From NCBI RefSeq assembly GCF_030687895.1, contig NZ_CP117452.1:1133501-1197500 (forward strand): a DNA stretch of 64,000 nt. The letters run 5' to 3'. The stretch is from Pseudomonas sp. FP198. Lineage in GTDB: Bacteria > Pseudomonadota > Gammaproteobacteria > Pseudomonadales > Pseudomonadaceae. Position 1 is the stretch's first letter; every line of letters starts with the position of its first letter. A program made the position numbers and the translations under genes. The notes below the pieces were generated by a model. The model searched no databases. It saw only the letters and a list, made by a program, of their open reading frames with translations, and was not told the origin of the DNA. Below are positions 1 to 10,776 of this stretch, piece after piece.

Positions 1-39
1 TGAAGCTGCCATTCACAAGTTGCTTTGTGAGTTTTTTTT

Positions 40-65
40 AAAAAAGGCCCACTTGGGCCCTTTTT
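40..65. terminator. Rho-independent terminator, A-run / GC stem / T-run
   Basis: A GGCCC/GGGCC stem with a 4-base loop is flanked by an A-run on the left and a T-run on the right, so it could end transcription in either direction. It probably ends a gene lying before the window, but no coding sequence for that gene can be assigned in the first 39 bases. Confidence 0.65.
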
Positions 66-219
66 GGTGTGGCTCTTTTACTTCTTTCGCCATCTCTCAA
101 CGACGTCAGTACCGTGCTTTGCTTTCCATTCTTTCAAAGCTTGTGATTTCCACCGTTACTTTCGATGACCTATCCGGTATTGGGAAAAGGGGCAGATTTA
201 TTTATGTGCCATGTCCTGC

Positions 220-549
220 TCAAAGAACATCGCGCAGATAACTCCTAAGCATGACAGCCGGAGCGTAAAGTCCGTCCATCGTGTGCACAGCCGCTAAATC
301 CTGCGCCAACCGCCCCAACTCCCGCCCCAACACCGAATCCACCCCACCAACCGCCCCCAACGCCAAATCCAAACACCGCCCAATCTCCCTCTGAATCCCA
401 ACCAAATCCCCCCGCCGCACCAACAACCCAAAAATCTCCCGATCACAACCCCCCATCAACGGATCATCCCGCAGAATCGGGCTATGACCCTCCGTCTCAT
501 AAGCCAGCTTGAGCGAGTAAAGAGCGACCGTTTCCAGCAGCAATTCCAT
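220..549 (-). CDS. Hypothetical protein, 109 aa, abnormal codon usage
   Basis: I do not recognise this protein. It is a soluble, Leu/Gly/Arg-rich chain with no signal peptide or membrane segment. The start is supported by AAGGA nine bases upstream of the ATG. Codons 1-23 and 85-109 look like normal Pseudomonas codons, but codons 24-84 (61 in a row) all end in G or T. Every leucine from codon 31 to 84 is TTG, whereas CTG is used before that. This C-depleted coding strand is unlike any neighbour. It lies alone, upstream of the tRNA-Leu gene and on the same strand. It could be a real orphan gene with biased composition or a decaying one; the intact frame and ribosome site favour a gene. Confidence 0.6.
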   Translation of the reverse strand: MELLLETVALYSLKLAYETEGHSPILRDDPLMGGCDREIFGLLVRRGDLVGIQREIGRCLDLALGAVGGVDSVLGRELGRLAQDLAAVHTMDGLYAPAVMLRSYLRDVL

Positions 550-663
550 GGGGTGAGATCCTTGGTGACTGGTTGAGGAGGGTGGGGTGGTGGTTATGCC
601 TTGGCCATGGCAACTCGGAGTATCGGTGTGGGCAGTGACTTTTTTGTGAGCGCTTTGCGCTCA

Positions 664-793
664 AGCGGGAGCAAGCTCCCTCGCCACGGGTTTTCCCTAT
701 CACCAGTTCTTCTTGCCACAGATCCTTTCACATTAGGGGTTGGGTATTTGGGGCTGCTTTGCAGCCCAGCGGGGATAAATCCCCTCGCCACAA
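664..793. repeat. Two REP palindromes in a non-coding gap
   Basis: The first copy (664-690) is AGCGGGAGCAAGCTCCCTCGCCAC. The second (767-793) is the sister form with GGGGATAAATCCCC. Both are in the same orientation, not the usual head-to-head pair. They fill most of the gap between the small gene and the tRNA; I see no coding sequence here. Confidence 0.85.
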
Positions 794-852
794 AAGGCGG
801 CGCCCTGAGGTGGGATTTGCGCTGATCACAGCCAAGCCACTTTCCTGCAGAC

Positions 853-882
853 GAAAAAAAAGACCTTGAATTTCAAGGTCTT
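853..882 (-). terminator. Terminator of tRNA-Leu
   Basis: Read on the minus strand, AAAGACCTTGAA / TTCAAGGTCTTT forms a long stem followed by a run of eight T. It begins about ten bases after the encoded CCA end of the tRNA. Confidence 0.85.
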
Positions 883-891
883 TCTTTAAGA

Positions 892-976
892 TGGTGCCCC
901 GAGGGAGACTCGAACTCCCACTCCTTTCGAAAACGGATTTTGAATCCGCCGCGTCTACCAATTCCGCCATCAGGGC
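892..976 (-). tRNA. tRNA-Leu (anticodon CAA, reads UUG)
   Basis: The minus strand gives an 85-nt class II tRNA. It has a GCCCTGA / TCGGGGC acceptor stem, a D-arm with GGTAGACGC, an anticodon loop TTCAAAA with CAA in the centre, a long variable arm, the T-loop GTTCGAGTC and an encoded 3' CCA. The long variable arm and CAA anticodon identify leucine. The gene is single, between a consensus promoter and an intrinsic terminator, so it is a monocistronic transcript. Confidence 0.96.
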
Positions 977-989
977 TCAATGGCGGCGA

Positions 990-1018
990 AGTATAGAGAG
1001 GTGCCTACCGTTGGTCAA
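990..1018 (-). promoter_or_regulatory. Sigma-70 promoter of tRNA-Leu
   Basis: On the minus strand TTGACC (1018-1013) and TATACT (995-990) are separated by exactly 17 bases. The -10 box ends 13 bases before the tRNA 5' end. A GC-rich stretch follows the -10 box, as in stringently controlled stable-RNA promoters. Confidence 0.85.
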
Positions 1019-1084
1019 TCACGTTTCATGGTGAATTTTTGATAATTCCGCTAGACTTTCCGGCCCTGCTAGACGAACCCCATC

Positions 1085-3264
<2,180 letters not shown>

Positions 3265-3307
3265 GTTTTCCGATCCCTAGATTCAATATTTGCAACTGGA
3301 GTGCTAA

Positions 3308-3646
3308 ATGAGCTTTTTTATCTCTAATGCCATGGCTGACGCGGCTGCACCTGCTGCAGCCAGCCCTATGGGTGGCGGTTTCGAGTGGATTTTCCTGGTC
3401 GGCTTCCTGGTCATCTTCTACCTGATGATCTGGCGTCCACAGGCCAAGCGCGCCAAAGAGCAGAAGAACCTGCTCGGCAGCTTGCAGAAAGGTGATGAAG
3501 TGGTCACCACCGGCGGCATCGCCGGCAAGATCACCAAAGTGGCGGATGACTTCGTGGTTCTGGAAGTGTCCGACACTGTTGAAATGAAGTTTCAGAAGGG
3601 CGCCATCGCGGCCACGCTGCCAAAAGGCACGCTGAAAGCGATCTAA
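3308..3646 (+). CDS. yajC: Preprotein translocase subunit YajC
   Basis: A small inner-membrane protein that associates with SecDF in the holotranslocon. It is 112 aa with a single transmembrane helix at about residues 25-45 (WIFLVGFLVIFYLMIW), followed by a basic segment and a beta-rich cytoplasmic domain with the conserved GDEVVTTGGIAGKI. It follows tgt by 43 bases and precedes secD, the usual order. Confidence 0.97.
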   Translation: MSFFISNAMADAAAPAAASPMGGGFEWIFLVGFLVIFYLMIWRPQAKRAKEQKNLLGSLQKGDEVVTTGGIAGKITKVADDFVVLEVSDTVEMKFQKGAIAATLPKGTLKAI

Positions 3647-3669
3647 GTAACAACTTCTCTTCAATCGAC

Positions 3670-3688
3670 GGGGCGCGCAAGGCGCCCC
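3670..3688 (+). promoter_or_regulatory. Hairpin between yajC and secD
   Basis: GGGGCGC / GCGCCCC with loop GCAAG. There is no T-run, so full termination is unlikely. It may be a processing or stability element that adjusts secD relative to yajC. Confidence 0.5.
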
Positions 3689-3709
3689 GCGTCATAAGCG
3701 GGCGGCGTG

Positions 3710-5578
3710 ATGCTGAACAAATACCCTCTGTGGAAATACCTACTGATCCTGGCGGTGCTGGCGGTCGGTGTGATTTATTCCGCTCCCAATCTCTACCCGG
3801 ATGACCCGGCCATTCAGGTTAGCGGCGCCAGCACGGCGTTGCAGGTCACCCAGGCCGATCTGGACCGCGCGAGCGCTGCGCTCAAGGCGTCCAATATCGA
3901 GGTCAAGGCTGCGTCCATCGCCGAAAACGGCAAGGGCGGCCTGTTGCGCCTGGTCAAGTCTGAAGACCAGTTGCCGGCCAAGGATGTGGTTCGCAAGGCG
4001 TTGGGCGACGATTACGTTGTGGCCCTGAACCTGGCCCAGACCACCCCGCAGTGGCTGCGCAATCTTGGCGCCCACCCGATGAAGCTGGGCCTGGACTTGT
4101 CCGGCGGTGTGCACTTCCTGCTGGAAGTGGACATGGAAAAAGCCCTCGACGCGCGTCTGAAAGTCTACGAAGGCGACGTCAAGAGCCTGCTGCGTAAAGA
4201 GCGCGTGCGCTATCGCAGCCTGCCGCAGTTCGAAGGTGCCATTCAGCTGGGCTTCAGCGATGAAGATGCCCGCGAACAGGCCCGTGCCCTGATCCGCAAG
4301 AATTTCAACGATTTCGACATTGTGCCGGCCGACCTCAATGGTCAGGCGGTGCTGCGTCTGGCGATGACCCCGGCCAAGCTGGCGGAAATCCGCGAATACT
4401 CCATCAAGCAGAACTTGACCACGGTGCGTAACCGCGTCAACGAGCTGGGTGTGGCCGAGCCGATCGTCCAGCGCCAGGGCGCCAACCGCATCGTGGTTGA
4501 GTTGCCGGGTGTGCAGGACACTGCCGAAGCCAAGCGTATCCTCGGCAAGACCGCCAACCTGGAATTCCGCCTGGCCGCTGAGCCGGGTGCTTCCAAGGCG
4601 ACTTCCGAGAGCTTCGAGTTCCGCGAAGGCGGTCGTCCGGCGGCGCAGATCGAGCGCGGCCTGATCATCACCGGTGATCAGGTGACCGACGCCCAGGCGG
4701 GCTTCGACGAGCAAGGTCGTCCACAGGTGAACATCCGTCTCGACGGCCACGGCGGCGAACTGATGAGCCGCGCCACGCGCAGCAACGTCGGGCGCAGCAT
4801 GGCGGTGATTTTCATCGAGCAGAAGCCGACCACCACCTACACCAAACAGGTAGTCAACGGCGTCGAGAAAGACGTACCGGTCCAGACCTTCAAGGAAGAG
4901 AAGAAGATCATCAGCCTGGCGACCATCCAGTCGCCACTGGGCAGCCAGTTCCGCATCACCGGCCTGAACGGCCAGGGCGAATCCTCGGAGCTGGCCCTGC
5001 TGCTGCGTGCCGGTGGCCTGGCCGCGCCGATGTACTTCGCTGAAGAACGCACCATCGGCCCGAGCCTGGGTGCCGACAACATCACCAAGGGCGTCGATGC
5101 GTCCCTGTGGGGCATGCTGTTCGTGTCGCTGTTCATCATCGCCATCTACCGCTTCTTCGGCCTGATCGCCACGGTTGCGCTGGCGGTGAACATGGTGCTG
5201 TTGCTGGCCCTGATGTCGTTGCTGGGCGCCACGCTGACCCTGCCGGGTATCGCCGGTATCGTCTTGACGATGGGTATGGCGGTGGACGCCAACGTGCTGA
5301 TCTTCTCGCGGATACGTGAAGAGATTGCCGCGGGCATGTCGATCCAGCGGGCAATCAACGAAGGCTTCGGCCGGGCATTCACCGCGATTCTCGACTCCAA
5401 CCTGACCACGTTGCTGGTCGGTGGGATTCTCTTTGCCATGGGCACCGGCCCGGTCAAGGGCTTCGCAGTGACCATGTCCCTCGGGATCTTTACCTCGATG
5501 TTCACAGCCATCATGGTGACCCGCGCAATGGTCAACCTGATCTTTGGCGGTCGTGACTTCAAGAAGTTGTGGATTTAA
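3710..5578 (+). CDS. secD: Protein translocase subunit SecD
   Basis: An RND-type inner-membrane protein that uses the proton gradient to pull exported proteins through SecYEG. It is 622 aa: an N-terminal transmembrane helix (about 8-25), a large periplasmic region with the P1 head (LGLDLSGGVHFLLEVD at its start), and a C-terminal bundle of five helices from about residue 465 with the conserved GMAVDANVLIFSRIREE. GTG 3707 and ATG 3710 are adjacent start candidates; I take the ATG. It lies directly before secF. Confidence 0.97.
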   Translation: MLNKYPLWKYLLILAVLAVGVIYSAPNLYPDDPAIQVSGASTALQVTQADLDRASAALKASNIEVKAASIAENGKGGLLRLVKSEDQLPAKDVVRKALGDDYVVALNLAQTTPQWLRNLGAHPMKLGLDLSGGVHFLLEVDMEKALDARLKVYEGDVKSLLRKERVRYRSLPQFEGAIQLGFSDEDAREQARALIRKNFNDFDIVPADLNGQAVLRLAMTPAKLAEIREYSIKQNLTTVRNRVNELGVAEPIVQRQGANRIVVELPGVQDTAEAKRILGKTANLEFRLAAEPGASKATSESFEFREGGRPAAQIERGLIITGDQVTDAQAGFDEQGRPQVNIRLDGHGGELMSRATRSNVGRSMAVIFIEQKPTTTYTKQVVNGVEKDVPVQTFKEEKKIISLATIQSPLGSQFRITGLNGQGESSELALLLRAGGLAAPMYFAEERTIGPSLGADNITKGVDASLWGMLFVSLFIIAIYRFFGLIATVALAVNMVLLLALMSLLGATLTLPGIAGIVLTMGMAVDANVLIFSRIREEIAAGMSIQRAINEGFGRAFTAILDSNLTTLLVGGILFAMGTGPVKGFAVTMSLGIFTSMFTAIMVTRAMVNLIFGGRDFKKLWI

Positions 5579-5587
5579 GGGGCTGCC

Positions 5588-6502
5588 ATGTTACGTACAA
5601 TCAACTTCATGGGCGTTCGCAACATTGCGTTCGGCGTCACATTGTTCCTCACGGTCCTGGCGTTGTTCAGCTGGGCCACCAAGGGCCTGAACTACGGCCT
5701 GGACTTCACCGGCGGTACGCTCATCGAGCTAACCTACGAGCGTCCGGCCGACGTCACCAAGGTGCGTGAGCAACTGGCGAGCTCGGGCTACAGCGATGCC
5801 GTGGTGCAGAGCTTTGGCGCCACCACCGATTTGCTCGTGCGTATGCCGGGTGAAGACCCGCAACTGGGCCACCAGGTCGCCGAAGCCTTGCAGAAGGCCG
5901 GTGGCGATAATCCGGCCCAGGTCAAGCGCGTCGAGTTCGTCGGCCCGCAGGTGGGTGAGGAGCTGCGCGACCAGGGCGGCCTAGGCATGCTGTTGGCGCT
6001 GGGCGGCGTGATGCTCTACCTGGCTTTCCGCTTCCAGTGGAAGTTCGCGGTCGGCGCGATTGTCTCGCTGATCCACGACGTGATCGTGACCGTGGGTATC
6101 CTGTCGTTCTTCCAGATCACCTTCGACCTGACGGTGCTGGCGGCGGTGCTGGCGATCATCGGTTACTCGCTCAACGACACCATCGTGGTGTTCGACCGGG
6201 TGCGTGAAAACTTCCGTGTGCTGCGCAAGGCCTCGTTGATCGAGAACATCAACATCTCGACCACCCAGACCCTGCTGCGGACCATGGCGACGTCGATCTC
6301 CACCTTGCTGGCGATTGTCGCGCTGCTGGTGTTTGGCGGTGACAACCTGTTCGGCTTCTCCATCGCGCTGTTCATCGGTGTGATGGCGGGTACCTACTCC
6401 TCGATCTACATCGCCAACGTGGTGCTGATCTGGTTGAACCTGAGCTCCGAGGATCTGATTCCTCCAGCGGCCACCGAGACCGAGGTGGACGACCGCCCGT
6501 AA
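5588..6502 (+). CDS. secF: Protein translocase subunit SecF
   Basis: Partner of SecD in proton-driven export. It is 304 aa: one N-terminal helix, then LDFTGGTLIELTY at the beginning of the periplasmic domain, and five further helices, including the conserved SLNDTIVVFDRVREN. It starts nine bases after secD with GGGGCTGCC upstream. A strong terminator follows and closes the queA-tgt-yajC-secDF run. Confidence 0.98.
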   Translation: MLRTINFMGVRNIAFGVTLFLTVLALFSWATKGLNYGLDFTGGTLIELTYERPADVTKVREQLASSGYSDAVVQSFGATTDLLVRMPGEDPQLGHQVAEALQKAGGDNPAQVKRVEFVGPQVGEELRDQGGLGMLLALGGVMLYLAFRFQWKFAVGAIVSLIHDVIVTVGILSFFQITFDLTVLAAVLAIIGYSLNDTIVVFDRVRENFRVLRKASLIENINISTTQTLLRTMATSISTLLAIVALLVFGGDNLFGFSIALFIGVMAGTYSSIYIANVVLIWLNLSSEDLIPPAATETEVDDRP

Positions 6503-6530
6503 GGCCCGGTCTTCCGTCCGTCACCGCTCA

Positions 6531-6561
6531 AAAGGCGCGAGTTGAACTCGCGCCTTTTTTT
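6531..6561 (+). terminator. Terminator after secF
   Basis: AAAAGGCGCGAGTT / AACTCGCGCCTTTTTTT: a long perfect stem followed by seven T. Confidence 0.92.
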
Positions 6562-6619
6562 GTGCTCCAAGGCTGGGAGAAGCGCGGATTAATCCGCTTG
6601 TAATGGCCTGGAGGTTCAA

Positions 6620-7168
6620 GTGAACAAATCGATGCTGGTTGGTGCGGTATTGGGTGCTGTCGGTGTAACAGCCGGTGGTGCGGTCGCCACCTACAGCTTG
6701 GTAAAAAGTGGCCCTGAGTATGCGCAAGTACTGGCCGTGGAACCGGTCAAGACCCAGATCAAGACCCCGCGTGAAGTGTGCAAGGACGTGACAGTGACCC
6801 GGCAGAAGCCGGTTCAGGATCAACATCAGATCGCCGGCACCGTGCTCGGCGCCGTGGCCGGTGGCCTGTTGGGCAACCAGATCGGCGGCGGCACCGGCAA
6901 GAAGATCGCCACCGTGGCGGGTGCGGCCGGCGGCGGTTATGCCGGTAACAAGATTCAGGAAGGCATGCAGGAGCGCGACACGTACACCACCACCCAGACT
7001 CGCTGCAACACCGTCAATGACATCAGCGACAAGGTTGTAGGCTACGACGTTCGCTACATGCTCGACGGCAAGGAAGGCAAAGTCCGCATGGACCGCGACC
7101 CGGGCAACCAGATCCCGGTCAGCAAGGAAGGCCAGCTGATCCTGGGCCAGAACGAACCGGCCCAGTAA
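6620..7168 (+). CDS. Glycine-zipper 2TM domain protein
   Basis: A 182-aa envelope protein of unknown exact role. An N-terminal hydrophobic segment (about 5-28) could be an uncleaved anchor or signal. Residues 71-111 carry the alternating glycine pattern (IAGTVLGAVAGGLLGNQIGG...) of the glycine-zipper 2TM family, also seen in the rickettsial 17-kDa antigen. The C-terminal third (from about 125) resembles the small beta domain found in such proteins. Two cysteines (54 and about 129) may pair. The GTG start is set by GGAGG six bases upstream. It is monocistronic between two terminators. Confidence 0.85.
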   Translation: MNKSMLVGAVLGAVGVTAGGAVATYSLVKSGPEYAQVLAVEPVKTQIKTPREVCKDVTVTRQKPVQDQHQIAGTVLGAVAGGLLGNQIGGGTGKKIATVAGAAGGGYAGNKIQEGMQERDTYTTTQTRCNTVNDISDKVVGYDVRYMLDGKEGKVRMDRDPGNQIPVSKEGQLILGQNEPAQ

Positions 7169-7181
7169 TCCAACCGCTATG

Positions 7182-7211
7182 AAAAAGCACCCTCCGGGGT
7201 GCTTTTTTTTG
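7182..7211 (+). terminator. Terminator after the glycine-zipper gene
   Basis: AAAAAGCACC CTCC GGGGTGC followed by eight T. Confidence 0.9.
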
Positions 7212-7239
7212 CCCGCACTCCTTACCGCCCCCAATCCCC

Positions 7240-7400
7240 TGTGGGAGCGAGCCTGCTCGCGAAAGCGGTGGCTCAGTCTGCTCCATATTCAAGTTGTAAC
7301 CCATCGTGGCGAGGGAGCTTGCTCCCGCTGGGCTGCGCAGCAGACCCAAGATCTTGCGGCCGCTGCGCAACCGAGCGGGAGCAAGCTCCCTCGCCACGGA
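7240..7400. repeat. REP cluster holding both palindrome classes
   Basis: 7240-7264 is a GTGGGAGCGAGCCTGCTCGCG copy. 7305-7332 and 7373-7400 are a head-to-head pair of the GTGGCGAGGGAGCTTGCTCCCGC class, separated by about 40 bases with their own short palindromes. It lies between two convergent genes. Confidence 0.9.
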
Positions 7401-7428
7401 TTACCTGTATCCGGGTGGAGCGGCAGGC

Positions 7429-7454
7429 AAAAAAAAGCACCCCGAAGGGTGCTT
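7429..7454 (-). terminator. Terminator of suhB
   Basis: On the minus strand AAGCACCC / GGGTGCTT is followed by a T-run, 18 bases after the suhB stop. Confidence 0.88.
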
Positions 7455-7471
7455 CTCTTGAGCCGAGCGGC

Positions 7472-8290
7472 TTAGCGCTTCAGCGAGGCCGGCAGGTGCG
7501 GCTGGATCGCCGTCAGCACAGCCTTGAAGCATTTGGTGTTGCCGGCAACGATGTGGCCTTTTTCAAGGAAGTCGTGGCCGCCGGTGAAGTCGCTCACCAA
7601 GCCGCCCGCTTCCTGGATCAACAGGGCGCCTGCCGCCATGTCCCACTCGGACAGGCCCGACTCCCAGAACGCATCGAAACGACCGGCAGCTACATAAGCC
7701 AGGTCCAGGCTCGCGGCGCCGGCGCGGCGGATGCCGGCGGTCTGGCCGACGAGGGCGCGGAACATGCCCAGGTAGTTGTCGAGGTTGTCCATCTGGTCAT
7801 CACGGAACGGGAAGCCGGTACCCAGCAGGGCGCCGTCCAGGCTGGTGCGGCCGCTGACGCGCAGGCGACGGCCGTTCAGTTGGGCGCCACGGCCACGGCT
7901 GGCGGTGAATTCTTCCTGGCGAACCGGATCCAGCACGACGGCGTGTTCCAGGCGGCCACGGTATTTGCAGGCGATGCTGACAGCGAAGTGAGGAATGCCG
8001 CGCAGGAAGTTGGTGGTGCCGTCCAGCGGATCGATGATCCACAGGTACTCTTCACCTTCGATGCCGGTACCGGCGTGCATGCCGGTCTCTTCGCCGAGGA
8101 TGGAGTGGTTCGGGTAAGCCTTGCGCAGGGCGTCGACGATTTTCTGTTCGGCGGCGCGATCAACCTCGGACACGTAGTCCTTGGCATCTTTTTCATCGAC
8201 CTTGATGGTATCCAGGCGCTCGATGGAGCGGAAGATCAGTTCACTGGCGCTGCGGGCGGCGCGCAGCGCGATATTCAGCATGGGCTGCAT
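7472..8290 (-). CDS. suhB: Inositol-1-monophosphatase SuhB
   Basis: A Mg-dependent phosphatase of the IMPase family. In enterobacteria SuhB also takes part in rRNA antitermination. The chain is 272 aa. It has the metal-binding motifs GEETG (E67), DPLDGTTNF (D87, D90) and the C-terminal SEWDMAAG. AGGTGA lies seven bases before the ATG. It is transcribed away from trmJ, sharing a 140-bp divergent intergenic region. Confidence 0.96.
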   Translation of the reverse strand: MQPMLNIALRAARSASELIFRSIERLDTIKVDEKDAKDYVSEVDRAAEQKIVDALRKAYPNHSILGEETGMHAGTGIEGEEYLWIIDPLDGTTNFLRGIPHFAVSIACKYRGRLEHAVVLDPVRQEEFTASRGRGAQLNGRRLRVSGRTSLDGALLGTGFPFRDDQMDNLDNYLGMFRALVGQTAGIRRAGAASLDLAYVAAGRFDAFWESGLSEWDMAAGALLIQEAGGLVSDFTGGHDFLEKGHIVAGNTKCFKAVLTAIQPHLPASLKR

Positions 8291-8434
8291 GGATGTGTCA
8301 CCTAAGGTTGTTAAAGAAAGCCGCGCATTCTATCAGAAACTTTTCTCAGGAGAAGGTTGGTGTTCGCTTTCATAGCTTAACGGTAGGTGCTTAGGTAAGA
8401 TTTGCTCCCTTTTATATGTTCGAGAGCGCCTCCC

Positions 8435-9205
8435 TTGTTGCAGAACATTCGTGTCGTCCTGGTCAATACCAGCCATCCGGGTAACATCGGCGGAGCTGCG
8501 CGGGCCATGAAGAACATGGGCCTGTCGCGGCTGGTGCTGGTCGAGCCGCGCTCGTTTCCCCATCACGAAGCCGACGCGCGGGCATCCGGCGCCGGTGACA
8601 TCCTCGCCAATGCCCAGGTCGTCGCTACCCTGGAAGACGCCTTGGTGGGTTGCAACCTGGTGCTCGGCACCAGCGCCCGCGACCGCCGTATCCCCTGGCC
8701 GCTGCTCGATCCTCGCGAATGCGGCACCAAGGTGGTCGAGGAGGCGGGGCAGGGCGCGGAAATCGCCTTGGTGTTCGGTCGTGAAGATTCCGGCCTCACC
8801 AATGAAGAGCTGCAGCGATGTCATTTCCACGTGCATATCCCCTCCGACCCCGGCTTCAGCTCGCTGAACCTCGGGGCGGCGGTGCAGGTGTTGAGCTATG
8901 AAGTGCGCATGGCCTGGCTGCAAGCCGAAGGCCAGCCCAGCAAGGTGGAAAAATTCGAGGCGACGTCGCCGCGCAGTGAGACACTGGCGACCATGGACGA
9001 GCTGGAGCGATTCTATGAACACCTGGAGCAGACCCTGGTGGACATCGAATTCCTCGACCCGGAGAAGCCTCGGCACTTGATGGCGCGCCTGCGTCGGCTG
9101 TACGGACGAAGCTCGGTGAGCCGGGCGGAAATGAATATATTGCGCGGCATCCTCACGGAAACCCAGAAAGCGGCCCGTGGCGAGCTGATTAAGCGGAAGG
9201 AATAA
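8435..9205 (+). CDS. trmJ: tRNA (cytidine/uridine-32) 2'-O-methyltransferase TrmJ
   Basis: A SPOUT-class methyltransferase that modifies the ribose of nucleotide 32 in the tRNA anticodon loop. The knot region is recognisable from [20 protein letters not shown] at the N terminus and [13 protein letters not shown] plus [18 protein letters not shown] later. The C-terminal alpha-helical extension is present. The start is TTG at 8435, giving [10 protein letters not shown] as in relatives (256 aa); TTG at 8402 would add a non-conserved leader. It ends one base before cysE, so the two are probably co-transcribed. Confidence 0.93.
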   Translation: MLQNIRVVLVNTSHPGNIGGAARAMKNMGLSRLVLVEPRSFPHHEADARASGAGDILANAQVVATLEDALVGCNLVLGTSARDRRIPWPLLDPRECGTKVVEEAGQGAEIALVFGREDSGLTNEELQRCHFHVHIPSDPGFSSLNLGAAVQVLSYEVRMAWLQAEGQPSKVEKFEATSPRSETLATMDELERFYEHLEQTLVDIEFLDPEKPRHLMARLRRLYGRSSVSRAEMNILRGILTETQKAARGELIKRKE

Positions 9206-9206
9206 A

Positions 9207-9983
9207 ATGTTCGAACGTTTGCGTGAAGATATCCAGAGCGTCTTCCATCGTGACCCGGCGGCGCGCAATGCCTTTGAAGTGCTGACCTGCTACCCCGGCA
9301 TGCACGCCATCTGGATCCATCGCCTGTCCGGCGCCTTGTGGAACATGGGATGGAAATGGCTGGCGCGGCTGGTCTCGAACTTCGGCCGCTGGTTGACCGG
9401 CATCGAGATCCATCCGGGCGCCAAGGTCGGCCGGCGGTTCTTCATCGACCACGGCATGGGCATCGTCATCGGCGAGACCGCCGAGATCGGCGACGACGTC
9501 ACGCTCTATCAGGGCGTGACCCTCGGCGGCACCAGCTGGAACAAAGGCAAGCGCCACCCGACCCTGGAAAACGGCGTGGTCGTCGGTGCTGGCGCCAAGG
9601 TGCTCGGCCCGTTCACCGTGGGCGCGGGGGCGAAAGTCGGCTCCAACGCCGTGGTCACCAAGGCTGTGCCGCCCGGCGCCACCGTGGTGGGTATTCCGGG
9701 GCGGATCATCGTCAAGCCGGACGAAGAGCAGGACGCCCGGCGCAAGGCCATGGCCGAGAAGATCGGCTTCGACGCCTACGGTGTCGGCGAAGACATGCCC
9801 GACCCGGTGGCGCGCGCCATCAACCAGTTGCTTGATCATCTGCAAGCGGTGGACGGGCGCCTGGAGGGGATGTGCGGCGCCCTGAAGGAGCTGGGGAGCG
9901 ATTATTGTGCCAAGGATCTGCCGGAACTGCGCGAGGAAGACTTTGCGTGCGTGAAGGACAAGGACCAAAGCCAGGCTAGCTGA
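9207..9983 (+). CDS. cysE: Serine O-acetyltransferase CysE
   Basis: Acetylates L-serine with acetyl-CoA, the first step of cysteine synthesis. It is 258 aa: an N-terminal helical region, then the left-handed beta-helix made of hexapeptide repeats (about residues 70-175) with [19 protein letters not shown] and the catalytic-loop region [12 protein letters not shown]. It lies between trmJ and iscR, so the cysteine-forming gene sits beside the Fe-S operon that consumes cysteine sulfur. Confidence 0.97.
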   Translation: MFERLREDIQSVFHRDPAARNAFEVLTCYPGMHAIWIHRLSGALWNMGWKWLARLVSNFGRWLTGIEIHPGAKVGRRFFIDHGMGIVIGETAEIGDDVTLYQGVTLGGTSWNKGKRHPTLENGVVVGAGAKVLGPFTVGAGAKVGSNAVVTKAVPPGATVVGIPGRIIVKPDEEQDARRKAMAEKIGFDAYGVGEDMPDPVARAINQLLDHLQAVDGRLEGMCGALKELGSDYCAKDLPELREEDFACVKDKDQSQAS

Positions 9984-9999
9984 AACCTGGCAGGTCTCT

Positions 10000-10075
10000 T
10001 CGCGAGCAGGCTCGCTCCCACACTGGATCTGTGCTGCACCGCCAATCCCCTGTGGGAGCGAGCCTGCTCGCGAAG
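10000..10075. repeat. REP pair (BIME), inverted
   Basis: CGCGAGCAGGCTCGCTCCCACA at 10000-10022 faces TGTGGGAGCGAGCCTGCTCGCG at 10050-10075, downstream of cysE. Confidence 0.92.
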
Positions 10076-10167
10076 AACGATAACGCGGTACAGCTGGTCG
10101 TTAACCGCCTACCTTTGCTATCATGCGCGCGCTCTTTTGCGGGTAAACCCGAGTAAAGCACTAGGTC

Positions 10168-10202
10168 TTATACTTGACTTAAATACTCGGGAATTGCATA
10201 CT
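10168..10202 (+). promoter_or_regulatory. iscR promoter with overlapping IscR-type site
   Basis: TTGACT (10174-10179) and CATACT (10197-10202) are 17 bases apart. The region from ATACTTGACTTAAATACTCG through GGAAT closely resembles the type-1 IscR operator of enterobacterial iscR. Holo-IscR bound here would block the promoter, so the isc operon should be repressed when Fe-S clusters are plentiful. Confidence 0.85.
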
Positions 10203-10234
10203 CGCCCCCATTCCGAACTTCGTGGTAATTGTCC

Positions 10235-10726
10235 ATGCGACTGACTACAAAAGGCCGATACGCCGTGACCGCAATGCTCGATCTGGCATTGCATGCGCAG
10301 CACGGGCCGGTGTCCCTGGCCGATATCTCCGAACGCCAGGGCATCTCCCTGTCCTACCTCGAACAGCTGTTCGCCAAGCTGCGCCGCAGCAACCTGGTCT
10401 CCAGCGTTCGTGGCCCCGGTGGCGGCTACCAGCTGTCGCGCGAGATGCAAGGCATCCAGGTCGCCCAGGTGATCGATGCCGTGAACGAATCGGTCGATGC
10501 GACCAAATGCCAAGGGCTGGGCGACTGCCACGGCGGCGATACTTGCTTGACCCATCATCTGTGGTGCGACTTGAGCCTGCAGATTCACGAATTTCTGAGT
10601 GGTATCAGCTTGGCCGACCTTGTGACTCGCCGTGAGGTGCAAGAAGTAGCCCAGCGTCAGGACCAGCGCCGTTGCAATGGCAAGGCGCCGCACCTGGACA
10701 AGATTGAAGCGTCCGCCGTCGAATGA
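10235..10726 (+). CDS. iscR: Fe-S cluster-sensing repressor IscR
   Basis: An Rrf2-family regulator that represses its own operon when it carries a [2Fe-2S] cluster. It is 163 aa from ATG 10235 ([18 protein letters not shown]). The winged helix lies at about 1-70. The three cluster cysteines C92, C98 and C104 are all there, in [14 protein letters not shown]. The upstream TTG at 10229 would add only two residues. It is the first gene of the iscRSUA-hscBA-fdx-iscX operon, with its probable operator 33 bases upstream. Confidence 0.97.
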   Translation: MRLTTKGRYAVTAMLDLALHAQHGPVSLADISERQGISLSYLEQLFAKLRRSNLVSSVRGPGGGYQLSREMQGIQVAQVIDAVNESVDATKCQGLGDCHGGDTCLTHHLWCDLSLQIHEFLSGISLADLVTRREVQEVAQRQDQRRCNGKAPHLDKIEASAVE

Positions 10727-10776
10727 CTGCCGCAGAGCACGCGGAACGCCAGCCAGCCTGATTTAGGAGAGAGTCC

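Noticed and set aside
20..241. 73-codon frame at the left edge
   Set aside because: It crosses the terminator hairpin at 40-65 and has no ribosome site or protein-like composition.
7240..7400. CRISPR array
   Set aside because: The repeats are palindromic REP elements in alternating orientation without regular spacers, and no cas genes are present.
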